Source: Bacteroidales bacterium (GTDB lineage Bacteria; Bacteroidota; Bacteroidia; Bacteroidales; ML635J-15). From it: a stretch of DNA of 64,000 nucleotides. The stretch spans positions 1 to 64,000 of the forward strand of contig JAFZRE010000019.1 of assembly GCA_017620015.1 (NCBI GenBank), in the 5' to 3' direction. Below, piece after piece: positions 16,803 through 24,596 of the stretch. Numbering within the stretch: the stretch's first letter is position 1; each line of letters starts with the position of its first letter. Under the pieces are notes generated by a model, which made no database searches, was not told the origin of the DNA, and worked only from the letters and a program-made list of their open reading frames with translations. The position numbers and the translations under genes are program-made.

Positions 16803-17089
16803 TAGCAACATTTGGAGTACGTTTCGTTATGCTTTGCGATTGGAAGAAGTCTGGAAGCTTTTTACAAGTAATCGCGCAGGTAGTTCGAAAACCGTACGCA
16901 CCCATCATGGGCGTGGACTGCTTTCTTCTTTTTGCGATTACGGGTTTTCCAGAGCCTTTCCAACCGAAATGAAGGATAGTTGGAACACGCTCAGATTTTT
17001 AGAATAGAAATGAAGATAAAAAATATTGATATAAACGGAGTTGCCGAAAAGCCGAGAAAGTGAGTAGGATGAAATTAAAAAAGATGTGA

Positions 17090-17578
17090 ATGTCAAGAGA
17101 AAATTGTCCTGAGAACAAAAATAAATATTTGTTTTGTGATTGTGCCGAAGCATATACTGGTAAAACACCCTTTCTACTGAATGTCATAGACTATCTTTTA
17201 AATAAAGGGTATAATTTGCTTTTAGAAACCGATCTAAGAAACATAAATGTCCCTATCACGTATAAAAATGATGGTTCTGACAGATGGGTTGTATTAGAAA
17301 AAGATGGCAAATTAATCATTGTTCAAACGGAAGGCGATTATAGAATATCTTTTAGTAATACATACGACTATCTTTCCAAAAATGAGGTTGATATAATAAT
17401 ATGTGCATCTAGGTTAGATCCGAAAATAAAAGAACGAGCATCGGAGTTGTCAAATAGATACCAAGTATATTTCTTTCAGCACTATATTTCTATGGAAGGA
17501 AATGCTCCTTTTTTTGATGATGTATCAGTTGAAAATTTTTGCAAAATTATAGATAAGTTATGCCAAAATATGAAATAG
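17090..17578 (+). CDS. Unknown protein of the RiPP cluster, possible P-loop
   Basis: 162 residues, not recognised. AEAYTGKTPFLLNVIDYLL near residue 20 resembles a reduced P-loop (GKT followed by a helix). DIIICASRL near 105 could be the matching beta strand. If so it is a small NTPase-like fold without the usual GxxxxGK[ST] spacing. Its stop overlaps the start of the radical-SAM gene by 19 bases, so it belongs to the same operon. A leader-handling, immunity or regulatory role is possible; none can be chosen from sequence. Confidence 0.6.
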   Translation: MSRENCPENKNKYLFCDCAEAYTGKTPFLLNVIDYLLNKGYNLLLETDLRNINVPITYKNDGSDRWVVLEKDGKLIIVQTEGDYRISFSNTYDYLSKNEVDIIICASRLDPKIKERASELSNRYQVYFFQHYISMEGNAPFFDDVSVENFCKIIDKLCQNMK

Positions 17579-18903
17579 AACTAAATAAAGTTTATCAAAT
17601 TCCAAAAGAAATTAGTATTGTAAATTATGACAATAAAATTATTGTTATTGCTCCAGAATTTGCCAACTGGATTATACTAAACTCTCCGTCTCAACTAGCC
17701 ATATTTGAATTTCTTCGGAAAGGACATTCAATACAAGACTCTTTATCAAATTCGTTGTTTGATGTACATGATGTTAATTATTTGGTCACGCAACTAGAAG
17801 CTAGAAAATTTTGCGACAAAAAAGTGCATAGTTCGATAGAAGACAAAAGAGGCTTGCATTTATATCTTACAAATAAATGTAATTTATCATGTCCCCATTG
17901 TTATATGTATTCTGGCTTATCAACAGAAAATGAACTAACAACAGAAGAAATCATCAAATTAATCAAAGATTATAAAGAAATTGTACATGGAAATCTCATA
18001 ACAATATCAGGTGGAGAACCTACAATTCATGCGGATTTTGACTTGATAGTTAAAACAGCTTCAGAAATGGAACTTGAAGTTAAGGTTCTTACTAATGGCA
18101 CATTAATGACACCAGATCGCATCAATAAAATAGCAAAATATATCCAATCTGTGCAGATAAGTATTGATGGTTATTCCGAGGATAGTAATTCAATAATTCG
18201 CGGAAAGAATAACTTTGACAAGGCTCTATTAGCAGTAGATTTATTTGTAAAACTAGGAATAGAAACTTCGATTGCGATTGCTCCGCCAATTGAATTTCTA
18301 AAAAATCATTTGGACGAGTACATTTGTTTTGCCAAAGAGCTTTCTTCAAAATATCAAGGGAAATCTTTTCATATAAAGTTCGCAGAAGAATTAATACATG
18401 GACGAAATATTAGTCCTTCAAAAAAATTTAACAAAGAATATTATGAACTAATTAAAAAAATTCAAGAACATTTATATGGGCAAGATTATGAAGTTATGAC
18501 TTTTGTAAGAACCCTTTACAACAATGTGATCATTGACAACTGTATGTTTGGTGTTTTTGCTGTTGCATCAAACGGAGATGTGTTTTTCTGTGCAAGAATT
18601 GGAGACCTTTTGCCTGTTGCAAATGTAAGAACATCGACTATAGAGGAAATTTTTGAAAAATCTTCAACCGCCGAAAAAGTAACGTTAATAACTAATCTCA
18701 AACCTTGCAAGGAATGCGATTTGAGATTTATTTGTGGTGGCGGATGCAGAATAGAGGAGTTTCCTGAATTAGTTAAACGAAAATCTTTTGAAGGCATTGA
18801 CATAGGGAAAATTCCTCCAAAGCATTGTACTCCACAAATTAAAAATAAGTTTTATGATTTAATGATACGAAGTAATAAATATATGTATAGACCTTTAGAC
18901 TAA
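17560..18903 (+). CDS. Radical SAM/SPASM peptide maturase
   Basis: A 447-residue radical S-adenosylmethionine enzyme. CNLSCPHCY (about residue 107) is the CxxxCxxC site for the 4Fe-4S cluster that cleaves SAM. ISGGEPTIH is the GGE motif, and QISIDGYSED follows. The C-terminal SPASM domain shows CMFG, C, CKECDLRFICGGGCR and a final C, which bind auxiliary clusters. The N-terminal 90 residues (NWIILNSPSQLAIFEFLRKG, a DVNYLVTQL region) look like a PqqD-type RiPP recognition element that holds the leader of the precursor. The gene overlaps the upstream gene and is followed within 95 bases by a tiny Cys/Trp-rich ORF, the likely substrate. The modification is expected to be a C-C or C-S crosslink. 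Confidence 0.9.
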   Translation: MPKYEIELNKVYQIPKEISIVNYDNKIIVIAPEFANWIILNSPSQLAIFEFLRKGHSIQDSLSNSLFDVHDVNYLVTQLEARKFCDKKVHSSIEDKRGLHLYLTNKCNLSCPHCYMYSGLSTENELTTEEIIKLIKDYKEIVHGNLITISGGEPTIHADFDLIVKTASEMELEVKVLTNGTLMTPDRINKIAKYIQSVQISIDGYSEDSNSIIRGKNNFDKALLAVDLFVKLGIETSIAIAPPIEFLKNHLDEYICFAKELSSKYQGKSFHIKFAEELIHGRNISPSKKFNKEYYELIKKIQEHLYGQDYEVMTFVRTLYNNVIIDNCMFGVFAVASNGDVFFCARIGDLLPVANVRTSTIEEIFEKSSTAEKVTLITNLKPCKECDLRFICGGGCRIEEFPELVKRKSFEGIDIGKIPPKHCTPQIKNKFYDLMIRSNKYMYRPLD

Positions 18904-18996
18904 TTAGTTATGCGTATTATTTTCACGAGAAGAAGGAAGCCTTTCGTGAAAGTAGATTTGAAGCTTCCGTATTTACTAATTTTTAAAATATTTAAT

Positions 18997-19098
18997 ATGA
19001 TTATTGAATTTGAAATTTTAGAAATTGATGACAGGATTGTTACAATGGGACGTCTTAAAAATGGATGTGGATGTTGGGGTCCTTGGTTTACAAATTAA
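18997..19098 (+). CDS. Putative RiPP precursor peptide
   Basis: 33 residues from the ATG at 18997 (MIIEFEILEIDDRIVTMGRL as leader, then KNGCGCWGPWFTN). An upstream in-frame ATG at 18910 would give 62 residues but adds a basic, non-leader-like segment. The acidic leader and the short core with two Cys, two Trp and one Phe fit a radical-SAM substrate. FTN at the end has the aromatic-X-Asn form of three-residue cyclophanes, and CGCWGP could carry thioethers. It sits between the maturase and a terminator (19111-19140). No double-glycine cleavage site is visible; MGRL might mark the border. Confidence 0.6.
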   Translation: MIIEFEILEIDDRIVTMGRLKNGCGCWGPWFTN

Positions 19099-19110
19099 CT
19101 GTCTGTCAGA

Positions 19111-19140
19111 AAAAGTCCGTGAAAACACGGACTTTACTTT
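19111..19140 (+). terminator. Terminator after the precursor gene
   Basis: AAAGTCCGTG, loop AAAA, CACGGACTTT, then a T-rich tail (ACTTTCT). It lies 13 bases behind the precursor stop. It would let the precursor be the last gene of the upstream operon, with partial read-through to the next gene. Confidence 0.75.
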
Positions 19141-19207
19141 CTATAATTGAGAATAGTAATTTTAGTGTAATTGACTTATATTTAATAATTTAGATTCAAA
19201 GAAACTG

Positions 19208-20098
19208 ATGAATAAACTATTTGAAGTTCCATATAATTTTAGTATATCTCTACTAAATTTTTACAAAAAGCACTCTTCATATATAAGTTTTTTGTATTTG
19301 CCACCATATAAGGATGATTCAATAAACACAAGAACATCTATTGAGACAAAAAAGAAAGGCAGATGTTATATGCCTCAATCGCGAGAAGAATATGAAGAAC
19401 ATCTATATAAAATAAACAAAGCAGGCTTACGATATGTTGTGTTGTGGCAAGACATTGACAATACTATTACGCACAATATGCTAGATTATTATGCTAGATT
19501 GGATGCTTTTGGATTCATCATTGCAAATGATAAAAATGCTAAAATCATTAAGGAATATAACCCTAGTCTATTGGTAATATGCAGTTTAGTACAACGATTG
19601 TGCGCAAATGTTTCTAAAAAAGATTTTTGCTATTATGACTACTTGCTCTTGTATTATCCATTCAACCGTTCATTAGACGCATTAAAGCAACTACAACATT
19701 TAAAAGATAAAATTATTATTATGCCTAATACTCTTTGCAATATTGATTGTCCATCAATTCATCATTGGTTCCCTCCAAAAGATAAGCCTTTTGTTCAGAA
19801 CAGAGATTGTATGGCTTTGATAGACAAGCATAATTATGTAAAAAGATGTGGTTTAATTTCTCCTGAACATTTATGTCTTTTTGATAACTATGTAGGTGGA
19901 TACAAACTACAAGGCAGAGAATATTCGACAGATATGTTGATGTATATATGTCAAATATACTTTGACCGCGAAGCTCCAACTGAGTTGTACGATATGCTTG
20001 GCAAGGATTTATCATTTAAACTGCAGGCAGAATTAAATAGTATGTCGCTAAATGAATATTACAACATTAAGACAGATGAGATTATTAATATTATATGA
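19208..20098 (+). CDS. Unknown protein of the RiPP cluster, U32-peptidase-like barrel motif
   Basis: 296 residues. The pattern LPNTLCNIDCPSIHHWF-like (IIIMPNTLCNIDCP, then HHWFPP, about residues 170-190) resembles the N-x-x-C-x-x-x-CP...H signature of U32-type TIM-barrel proteins. Earlier strands (RYVVLWQDIDN, AFGFIIANDKNAK, LLVICSLVQ) fit a barrel that walks over successive beta/alpha units. A cysteine-rich C-terminal part (NRDCMAL, KRCGLIS, EHLCLF) could bind a metal. U32-like proteins act as proteases or tRNA/quinone modifiers. Here a role in processing the peptide of this cluster is only inferred from position. The family call is tentative. Confidence 0.55.
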   Translation: MNKLFEVPYNFSISLLNFYKKHSSYISFLYLPPYKDDSINTRTSIETKKKGRCYMPQSREEYEEHLYKINKAGLRYVVLWQDIDNTITHNMLDYYARLDAFGFIIANDKNAKIIKEYNPSLLVICSLVQRLCANVSKKDFCYYDYLLLYYPFNRSLDALKQLQHLKDKIIIMPNTLCNIDCPSIHHWFPPKDKPFVQNRDCMALIDKHNYVKRCGLISPEHLCLFDNYVGGYKLQGREYSTDMLMYICQIYFDREAPTELYDMLGKDLSFKLQAELNSMSLNEYYNIKTDEIINII

Positions 20099-20163
20099 AA
20101 ATAGGTTTTATTAAGATTACAAAAAAGGTTTTAAAATAATGGACTTATATGCAAGAAACAAAT

Positions 20164-20171
20164 TATATTTG
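20164..20171 (+). promoter_or_regulatory. Promoter of the STAND operon
   Basis: TATATTTG, about 48 bases upstream of the ATG at 20220. It separates the STAND pair from the RiPP cluster as a transcription unit. Confidence 0.5.
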
Positions 20172-20219
20172 TAGCAACTTTATGATGCGCTTTATAAATT
20201 GGAAAAAGGGAAATAAAAT

Positions 20220-23200
20220 ATGAATAATATTGAACTGATTAAAGAAGATTACCAAATCGGAGATAGTATTCGATTATCATGTAGTTTAGGTATAAAAGAG
20301 GGTATAATCGTGGCCTTTTATGATGATCGCATAAAAATACAACCTTACGATAAAACAAAAAAACCTTTTTCTGTACTATCAATAAATATCGAAGACTGGG
20401 AAGAGGGAGATAGTAATTTTGAAGAACCTTGTATAGATGCGAATTCTTCAAAAATAGATACTATTAAGCAAGAGTTAGAAAATACTATATTAGAAGATGT
20501 AAATGTTGAGAAAGAAACACATGAGAATAAAAATGATGAAACTTATGTAAATGATGACTCTTCAATAAATATTGTAAAGCCAGAAACAGGAAATACCATA
20601 TTAGAAGATGTAAACGTTGAGAAAGAAACACATGAGAATAAAAATGATGAAACTTATGTAGATGATGACTCTTCAATAAATATTGTAAAGCCAGAAACAG
20701 GAAATACTATATTAGAAGAGAAAAACGTTGAACCAGAAACACATAAGGGAGAAGGAGAAGAAACTATTACTGCCGATAAATTAGAGCAGTCTCAAACAGT
20801 AAATACCACGCATATTTATAAGGCAGGGGACATCGTGCCACCAGAAATACTAGAACAATGGCAGCAAGAGAAAAAGAAAGACATAAGCAAAATTGTTAAA
20901 ATAGATAAGAAGAAATCAAGCAAGAGCATTAAAAAGTTTACAAGTTTTGCAGAATTAGCTTCATTGGATAGTGTTGTTGAGGATCGCAAGAATGATGCCT
21001 TAAGCTTTGTTCGCGAAATGGGACAAATCTCTAATTATGGTTTAGGTGGATATGGATTTATCAATGAATTTAAGACAGGAGAAAGGCTTTGGTTTAAAGC
21101 AACAGAATTAATTGATTTTGACAAATCGGAATTGTCATCGCTTTATGGACAATATGTTGTTTTTACAAGATCACAAAACCTCTTGGGACCTACCGCTATA
21201 TCAATCCATAAACCTAATTCTGTCGAAAATATAGTTAATTTGGCTAAATCAAAATTTGACGTAGGACAAAAAGGAACCGCTTACGAACTTATAAATCATG
21301 TTCTATCGTCTTACCCCGATAGTTTCCTTGCAAATCAGACTTTACAATATTTTACAACAAAGCAAAATGCAAAGAAGAATATAGCAGTAGTCTATGCTAA
21401 TAACGACAATTACGATTTATATAAAGAGGCTAAATGCTATTATGATGCAAAACAATATGAAAAAGCGATAGATGCGTACAAAAATGCTATTTCTAAAGAT
21501 TCTCGAAGAGTAAGTGCAATTAAAGATCTAGGAATGTTATATATATCGTTAGCAAATAAATGTGAAGATGTACAGCAGAAAGATATTTACATTGCAGAAG
21601 CTCGTTCTTTGATGGATGAATATGGAAATTTATTGCAAGATTTATCATATTTGGAGAATTTTTATTATGCAATAAGAGATTTTGAGAATTTTAAAATTAT
21701 CGTTAAAAAGTTACTGAACACTCTGAATAAACGAAAGGATGGCCCAAGATATGTTTTTTTGCTAAACAAACTAGCTGCAGTTTATATTAAAGAAGGTGAT
21801 ACGCAAACCGCTCGTGATTTGTTGAATCAAGCTCTCAAAATATATCCAGATAGCACAGGGACTTCTAAACTACTTGATATCATCGACGAACCAGGTTCTC
21901 AAATAGAAGAAAGAATTGATGAAGAAATAAAATTTTTGGATATTGAAGTGTTCAATAGAGGATTAAGTCCTTTTATAGAAGAAACCCTCAACAAATATGA
22001 CAAATATGATGGTGTTAAAGAAAAAGACCGAGGCAATTTTACGCAACGAACTTTGGCGGATGTACGATCTCGAATAGCAACCTTTAATGAAAAAAAATTT
22101 GCTGGAATTCCAAGAGAGCGAGCGAAATACCTTTTAACAGAAGGGAAACTCATGCAACAATTGGAGCCAGAAAAAACATTTGAGCTACGATCGACAATGG
22201 CTAGATACTGCAATGATATGGCCAAAATTCATATTTCAGACAATAGTTCTACTGATATAATTCGTTTTTATTATATAGAAGCATTTGCATTAGGAGCGGA
22301 GGCGGATTATAGTGCAACTGTAAACCAATTATCATTTTATTTGCTTTCTATTATATTTGATGCTCAAAAATTATCAAAAGAAATAAATAATAGTATTTCT
22401 ATTGACAATGCACTCAAGATGGTTTTTGACGGAGGCTTTGAGCAAAAAAAATGGGAGCATATACTTAACGCATTATTAAACAACAAAAAAATTTATTCCC
22501 AAATTGTCAGCAAACTTTACGATAATAGCGAATATCGCAAAAATTCTGTTGATGCTTTGAAAAAATTTGGGATAGGACCGTTTGAAATAAAAACAAAAGA
22601 GGACTACCGAAATGCATGGAATAGGGCTAGAGAAAAAAGAAATGGCGATTACGGGCGCATAACAGCTTCTATGAAGTCTCTTGCCGATACATCAAATATA
22701 GAAGAATTGTCTATCAGATTATCAGAGAATATAAAGGAGTGTCAACAAGAATGGATGGGAAATATAGATATAACAAGAATAAATCATATTATTACACAAA
22801 TTGCTCCTGCATTAGATAAATTTCATAAAGCATCTGGTTTTAGAAGTAAAGAAATAAATTGTCACGAAGTAGAGAATCTCTTAAAACAAATGATAGAAGA
22901 GATTATAGAAGGACCGACAAAACTTTCTTACGAGGCAATCTTGCCTTTACTGGAACAGGTATTAAAAACAGTGAATGAAGCATTCGAAAACATACTTGTT
23001 GCGAGTAAACCTACGCCTAGAATATCACTATTAAGAACAGATACGGTGGTAAATCAGAAGCAAGTTCCTCTTCAAATAGAAATATTCATAGATAAGGATT
23101 CGTCACCAATATACAATGTTAGCATTGAAATAATTAATAATGACGAAGTGCAATCCATTAAAGAAGATGATTCTTGCTTATATCCTGGATTAATAGAAGG

Positions 23201-24596
23201 CGGTGATGCCCATATTTTCGAGCCTATAGTAAAAGTATCTGATTATGTTTTGGAAAATAAGGCTGTTGCTTTTGAAGTAAAATGTAAATACATAAATAAT
23301 GGCATAGAAGATATCACAATAGCTAATCTTTCTTTGCATTTGTATAGTCCAGAAGATTTTACCCATATAGATAACCCGTATGCAGCTGTTGCCGAAAGTG
23401 GACCATTGTCTGCTGATTCCAAAATGTTTTATGGGCAAAAAGATTATATAAAACAGGTTGTTGATACCATAATTGAATCTCCATCGAAACAAGTTATCAT
23501 CTATGGGCAAAAGAGAAGTGGAAAATCTTCTGTATTGAATAAAGTTCAACAAGAATTGTCTTCTGCTGGTGCTTTTTGTGTCCAATTTAGTATGGGCAAA
23601 ATAGTTCGCAACATTTCTGAGTTCGCGTTCTATTACAAAATACTTTCAGAAATTAACTTTTCGTTAGAATCCCAGAAAGAAGTTGGAGTAATTGTTCCTG
23701 ATTTTAAAATTCCTTCAAGGAAGGATTTTCAAGAAGAGGATCCTGAAAATCCCGTTGAAACTTTTACTCGCTATATGCGAATATTCAAGAAAGCTTGCAA
23801 AAATACCCCTGGATGGGAGAATCGTAGATTGGTTGTGTTAATAGACGAATTTACATATATGTATGGCGCCATAAAGATGCATAAGATATCACCTACGATT
23901 ATGATGCAGTGGAAGGCTATAACACAAGACGAATATGCTCAATTTTCAGTAGTTCTTGTTGGTCAGGATGTTATACCTGCGTTTAAGAACGAACCATATG
24001 CAAGAAATGCATTTGGTGTTATAAAAGACTTAAGACTATCATATTTGAAAGAGGAAGATGCTAGAGATTTAATTATAAATCCTATATGTAATAATGGCAA
24101 TAGTAGATACAATGAAAAAGCCGTAAATCTAATTATGGATTATACAGCATGTAATCCTTATTATCTTCAAATATTCTGTTCATATTTAGTTGATTTTATG
24201 AATAAAAAACATTATAACAATGTAACAGAAGCAGATATTCAAGATGTTGTTGAAGAACTCACAACTGGGGTAAATGCATTGGACTCTGCCAAATTCGAAA
24301 ATCTATTAAGTTCTGGGGAAACGGATAATGACGAAGACCAATCAGGAGCAGAAGTTGATGATGCTATTAAAATATATACAGATTCAGATGTTGAAATGGT
24401 TTTGAAAGCCGTTGCAAAAGCATCTTCCAATAAAATTTGGGCATCAAGAAGTGATATTTCCACTTACCTCCCAGAAGATGTGGAAACAGGAATATTGAAA
24501 CAATTGAAAGATAGAGATGTCCTTGATGACAAGGACGATCAAAGTTATTATAAAATTAAAGTTAGATTATACAAAGAATGGCTACTGAAACATTAA
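20220..24596 (+). CDS. Large multidomain NTPase: cold-shock-like, TPR, STAND-type ATPase
   Basis: 1458 residues, no signal peptide. Order seen: a small beta domain (1-65); an acidic repeat region with three 37-residue units (about 88-180); a cold-shock/OB-like domain (about 265-345: GGYGFINEFKTGERLWFKATELI ending in GPTAISIHKP); TPR-like helices (about 375-560: LYKEAKCYYDAKQYEKAIDAY); a long helical part; then a P-loop NTPase with Walker A IIYGQKRSGKSS near 1095 and Walker B RLVVLIDEFTYM near 1205; and a winged-helix end. The NTPase resembles AAA_16/STAND switches, in which target binding triggers oligomerisation. The next gene overlaps by 19 bases and encodes a second NTPase with a HEPN tail. 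The pair is likely an anti-phage sensor-effector system. I know no named system with this exact makeup. Confidence 0.7.
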   Translation: MNNIELIKEDYQIGDSIRLSCSLGIKEGIIVAFYDDRIKIQPYDKTKKPFSVLSINIEDWEEGDSNFEEPCIDANSSKIDTIKQELENTILEDVNVEKETHENKNDETYVNDDSSINIVKPETGNTILEDVNVEKETHENKNDETYVDDDSSINIVKPETGNTILEEKNVEPETHKGEGEETITADKLEQSQTVNTTHIYKAGDIVPPEILEQWQQEKKKDISKIVKIDKKKSSKSIKKFTSFAELASLDSVVEDRKNDALSFVREMGQISNYGLGGYGFINEFKTGERLWFKATELIDFDKSELSSLYGQYVVFTRSQNLLGPTAISIHKPNSVENIVNLAKSKFDVGQKGTAYELINHVLSSYPDSFLANQTLQYFTTKQNAKKNIAVVYANNDNYDLYKEAKCYYDAKQYEKAIDAYKNAISKDSRRVSAIKDLGMLYISLANKCEDVQQKDIYIAEARSLMDEYGNLLQDLSYLENFYYAIRDFENFKIIVKKLLNTLNKRKDGPRYVFLLNKLAAVYIKEGDTQTARDLLNQALKIYPDSTGTSKLLDIIDEPGSQIEERIDEEIKFLDIEVFNRGLSPFIEETLNKYDKYDGVKEKDRGNFTQRTLADVRSRIATFNEKKFAGIPRERAKYLLTEGKLMQQLEPEKTFELRSTMARYCNDMAKIHISDNSSTDIIRFYYIEAFALGAEADYSATVNQLSFYLLSIIFDAQKLSKEINNSISIDNALKMVFDGGFEQKKWEHILNALLNNKKIYSQIVSKLYDNSEYRKNSVDALKKFGIGPFEIKTKEDYRNAWNRAREKRNGDYGRITASMKSLADTSNIEELSIRLSENIKECQQEWMGNIDITRINHIITQIAPALDKFHKASGFRSKEINCHEVENLLKQMIEEIIEGPTKLSYEAILPLLEQVLKTVNEAFENILVASKPTPRISLLRTDTVVNQKQVPLQIEIFIDKDSSPIYNVSIEIINNDEVQSIKEDDSCLYPGLIEGGDAHIFEPIVKVSDYVLENKAVAFEVKCKYINNGIEDITIANLSLHLYSPEDFTHIDNPYAAVAESGPLSADSKMFYGQKDYIKQVVDTIIESPSKQVIIYGQKRSGKSSVLNKVQQELSSAGAFCVQFSMGKIVRNISEFAFYYKILSEINFSLESQKEVGVIVPDFKIPSRKDFQEEDPENPVETFTRYMRIFKKACKNTPGWENRRLVVLIDEFTYMYGAIKMHKISPTIMMQWKAITQDEYAQFSVVLVGQDVIPAFKNEPYARNAFGVIKDLRLSYLKEEDARDLIINPICNNGNSRYNEKAVNLIMDYTACNPYYLQIFCSYLVDFMNKKHYNNVTEADIQDVVEELTTGVNALDSAKFENLLSSGETDNDEDQSGAEVDDAIKIYTDSDVEMVLKAVAKASSNKIWASRSDISTYLPEDVETGILKQLKDRDVLDDKDDQSYYKIKVRLYKEWLLKH
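20481..20760. repeat. Three 111-bp in-frame tandem repeats
   Basis: Units begin at 20481, 20592 and 20703. The first two differ by a few bases; the third decays after about 50. Each encodes NTILEDVNVEKETHENKNDE and an acidic rest, giving a flexible linker of variable length. Confidence 0.85.

Larger units (their letters stand above)
16313..17089. other. Gene-free stretch with decayed repeats and a long leader
   Basis: There is no convincing gene. Up to 16460 there are repeats on GGCGTTT..GCCGTTTGAAGG and a CTGAGCTTGTCGAAGGG unit. At 16595-16965 short modules recur in inverted order: CGCAAAGCATACCG against 16826-16839, and GGTTGGAAAAGCTCTGGAAA (16624-16643) against 16946-16965. A strong hairpin lies at 16696-16749. 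A -7 box (TATCTTTG, 16795-16802) points to the radical-SAM operon and would give it a leader of about 280 bases. That leader contains a 17-codon ORF at 17010-17063. Confidence 0.5.

Noticed and set aside
17010..17063. 17-codon ORF as RiPP precursor
   Set aside because: It has no Cys or aromatic core, and the 18997 ORF fits far better. It may be a leader peptide of the operon.
18910..18996. Upstream in-frame start giving a 62-residue precursor
   Set aside because: The added part is basic and hydrophobic, unlike an acidic RiPP leader. The ATG at 18997 gives a typical leader. Not fully excluded.
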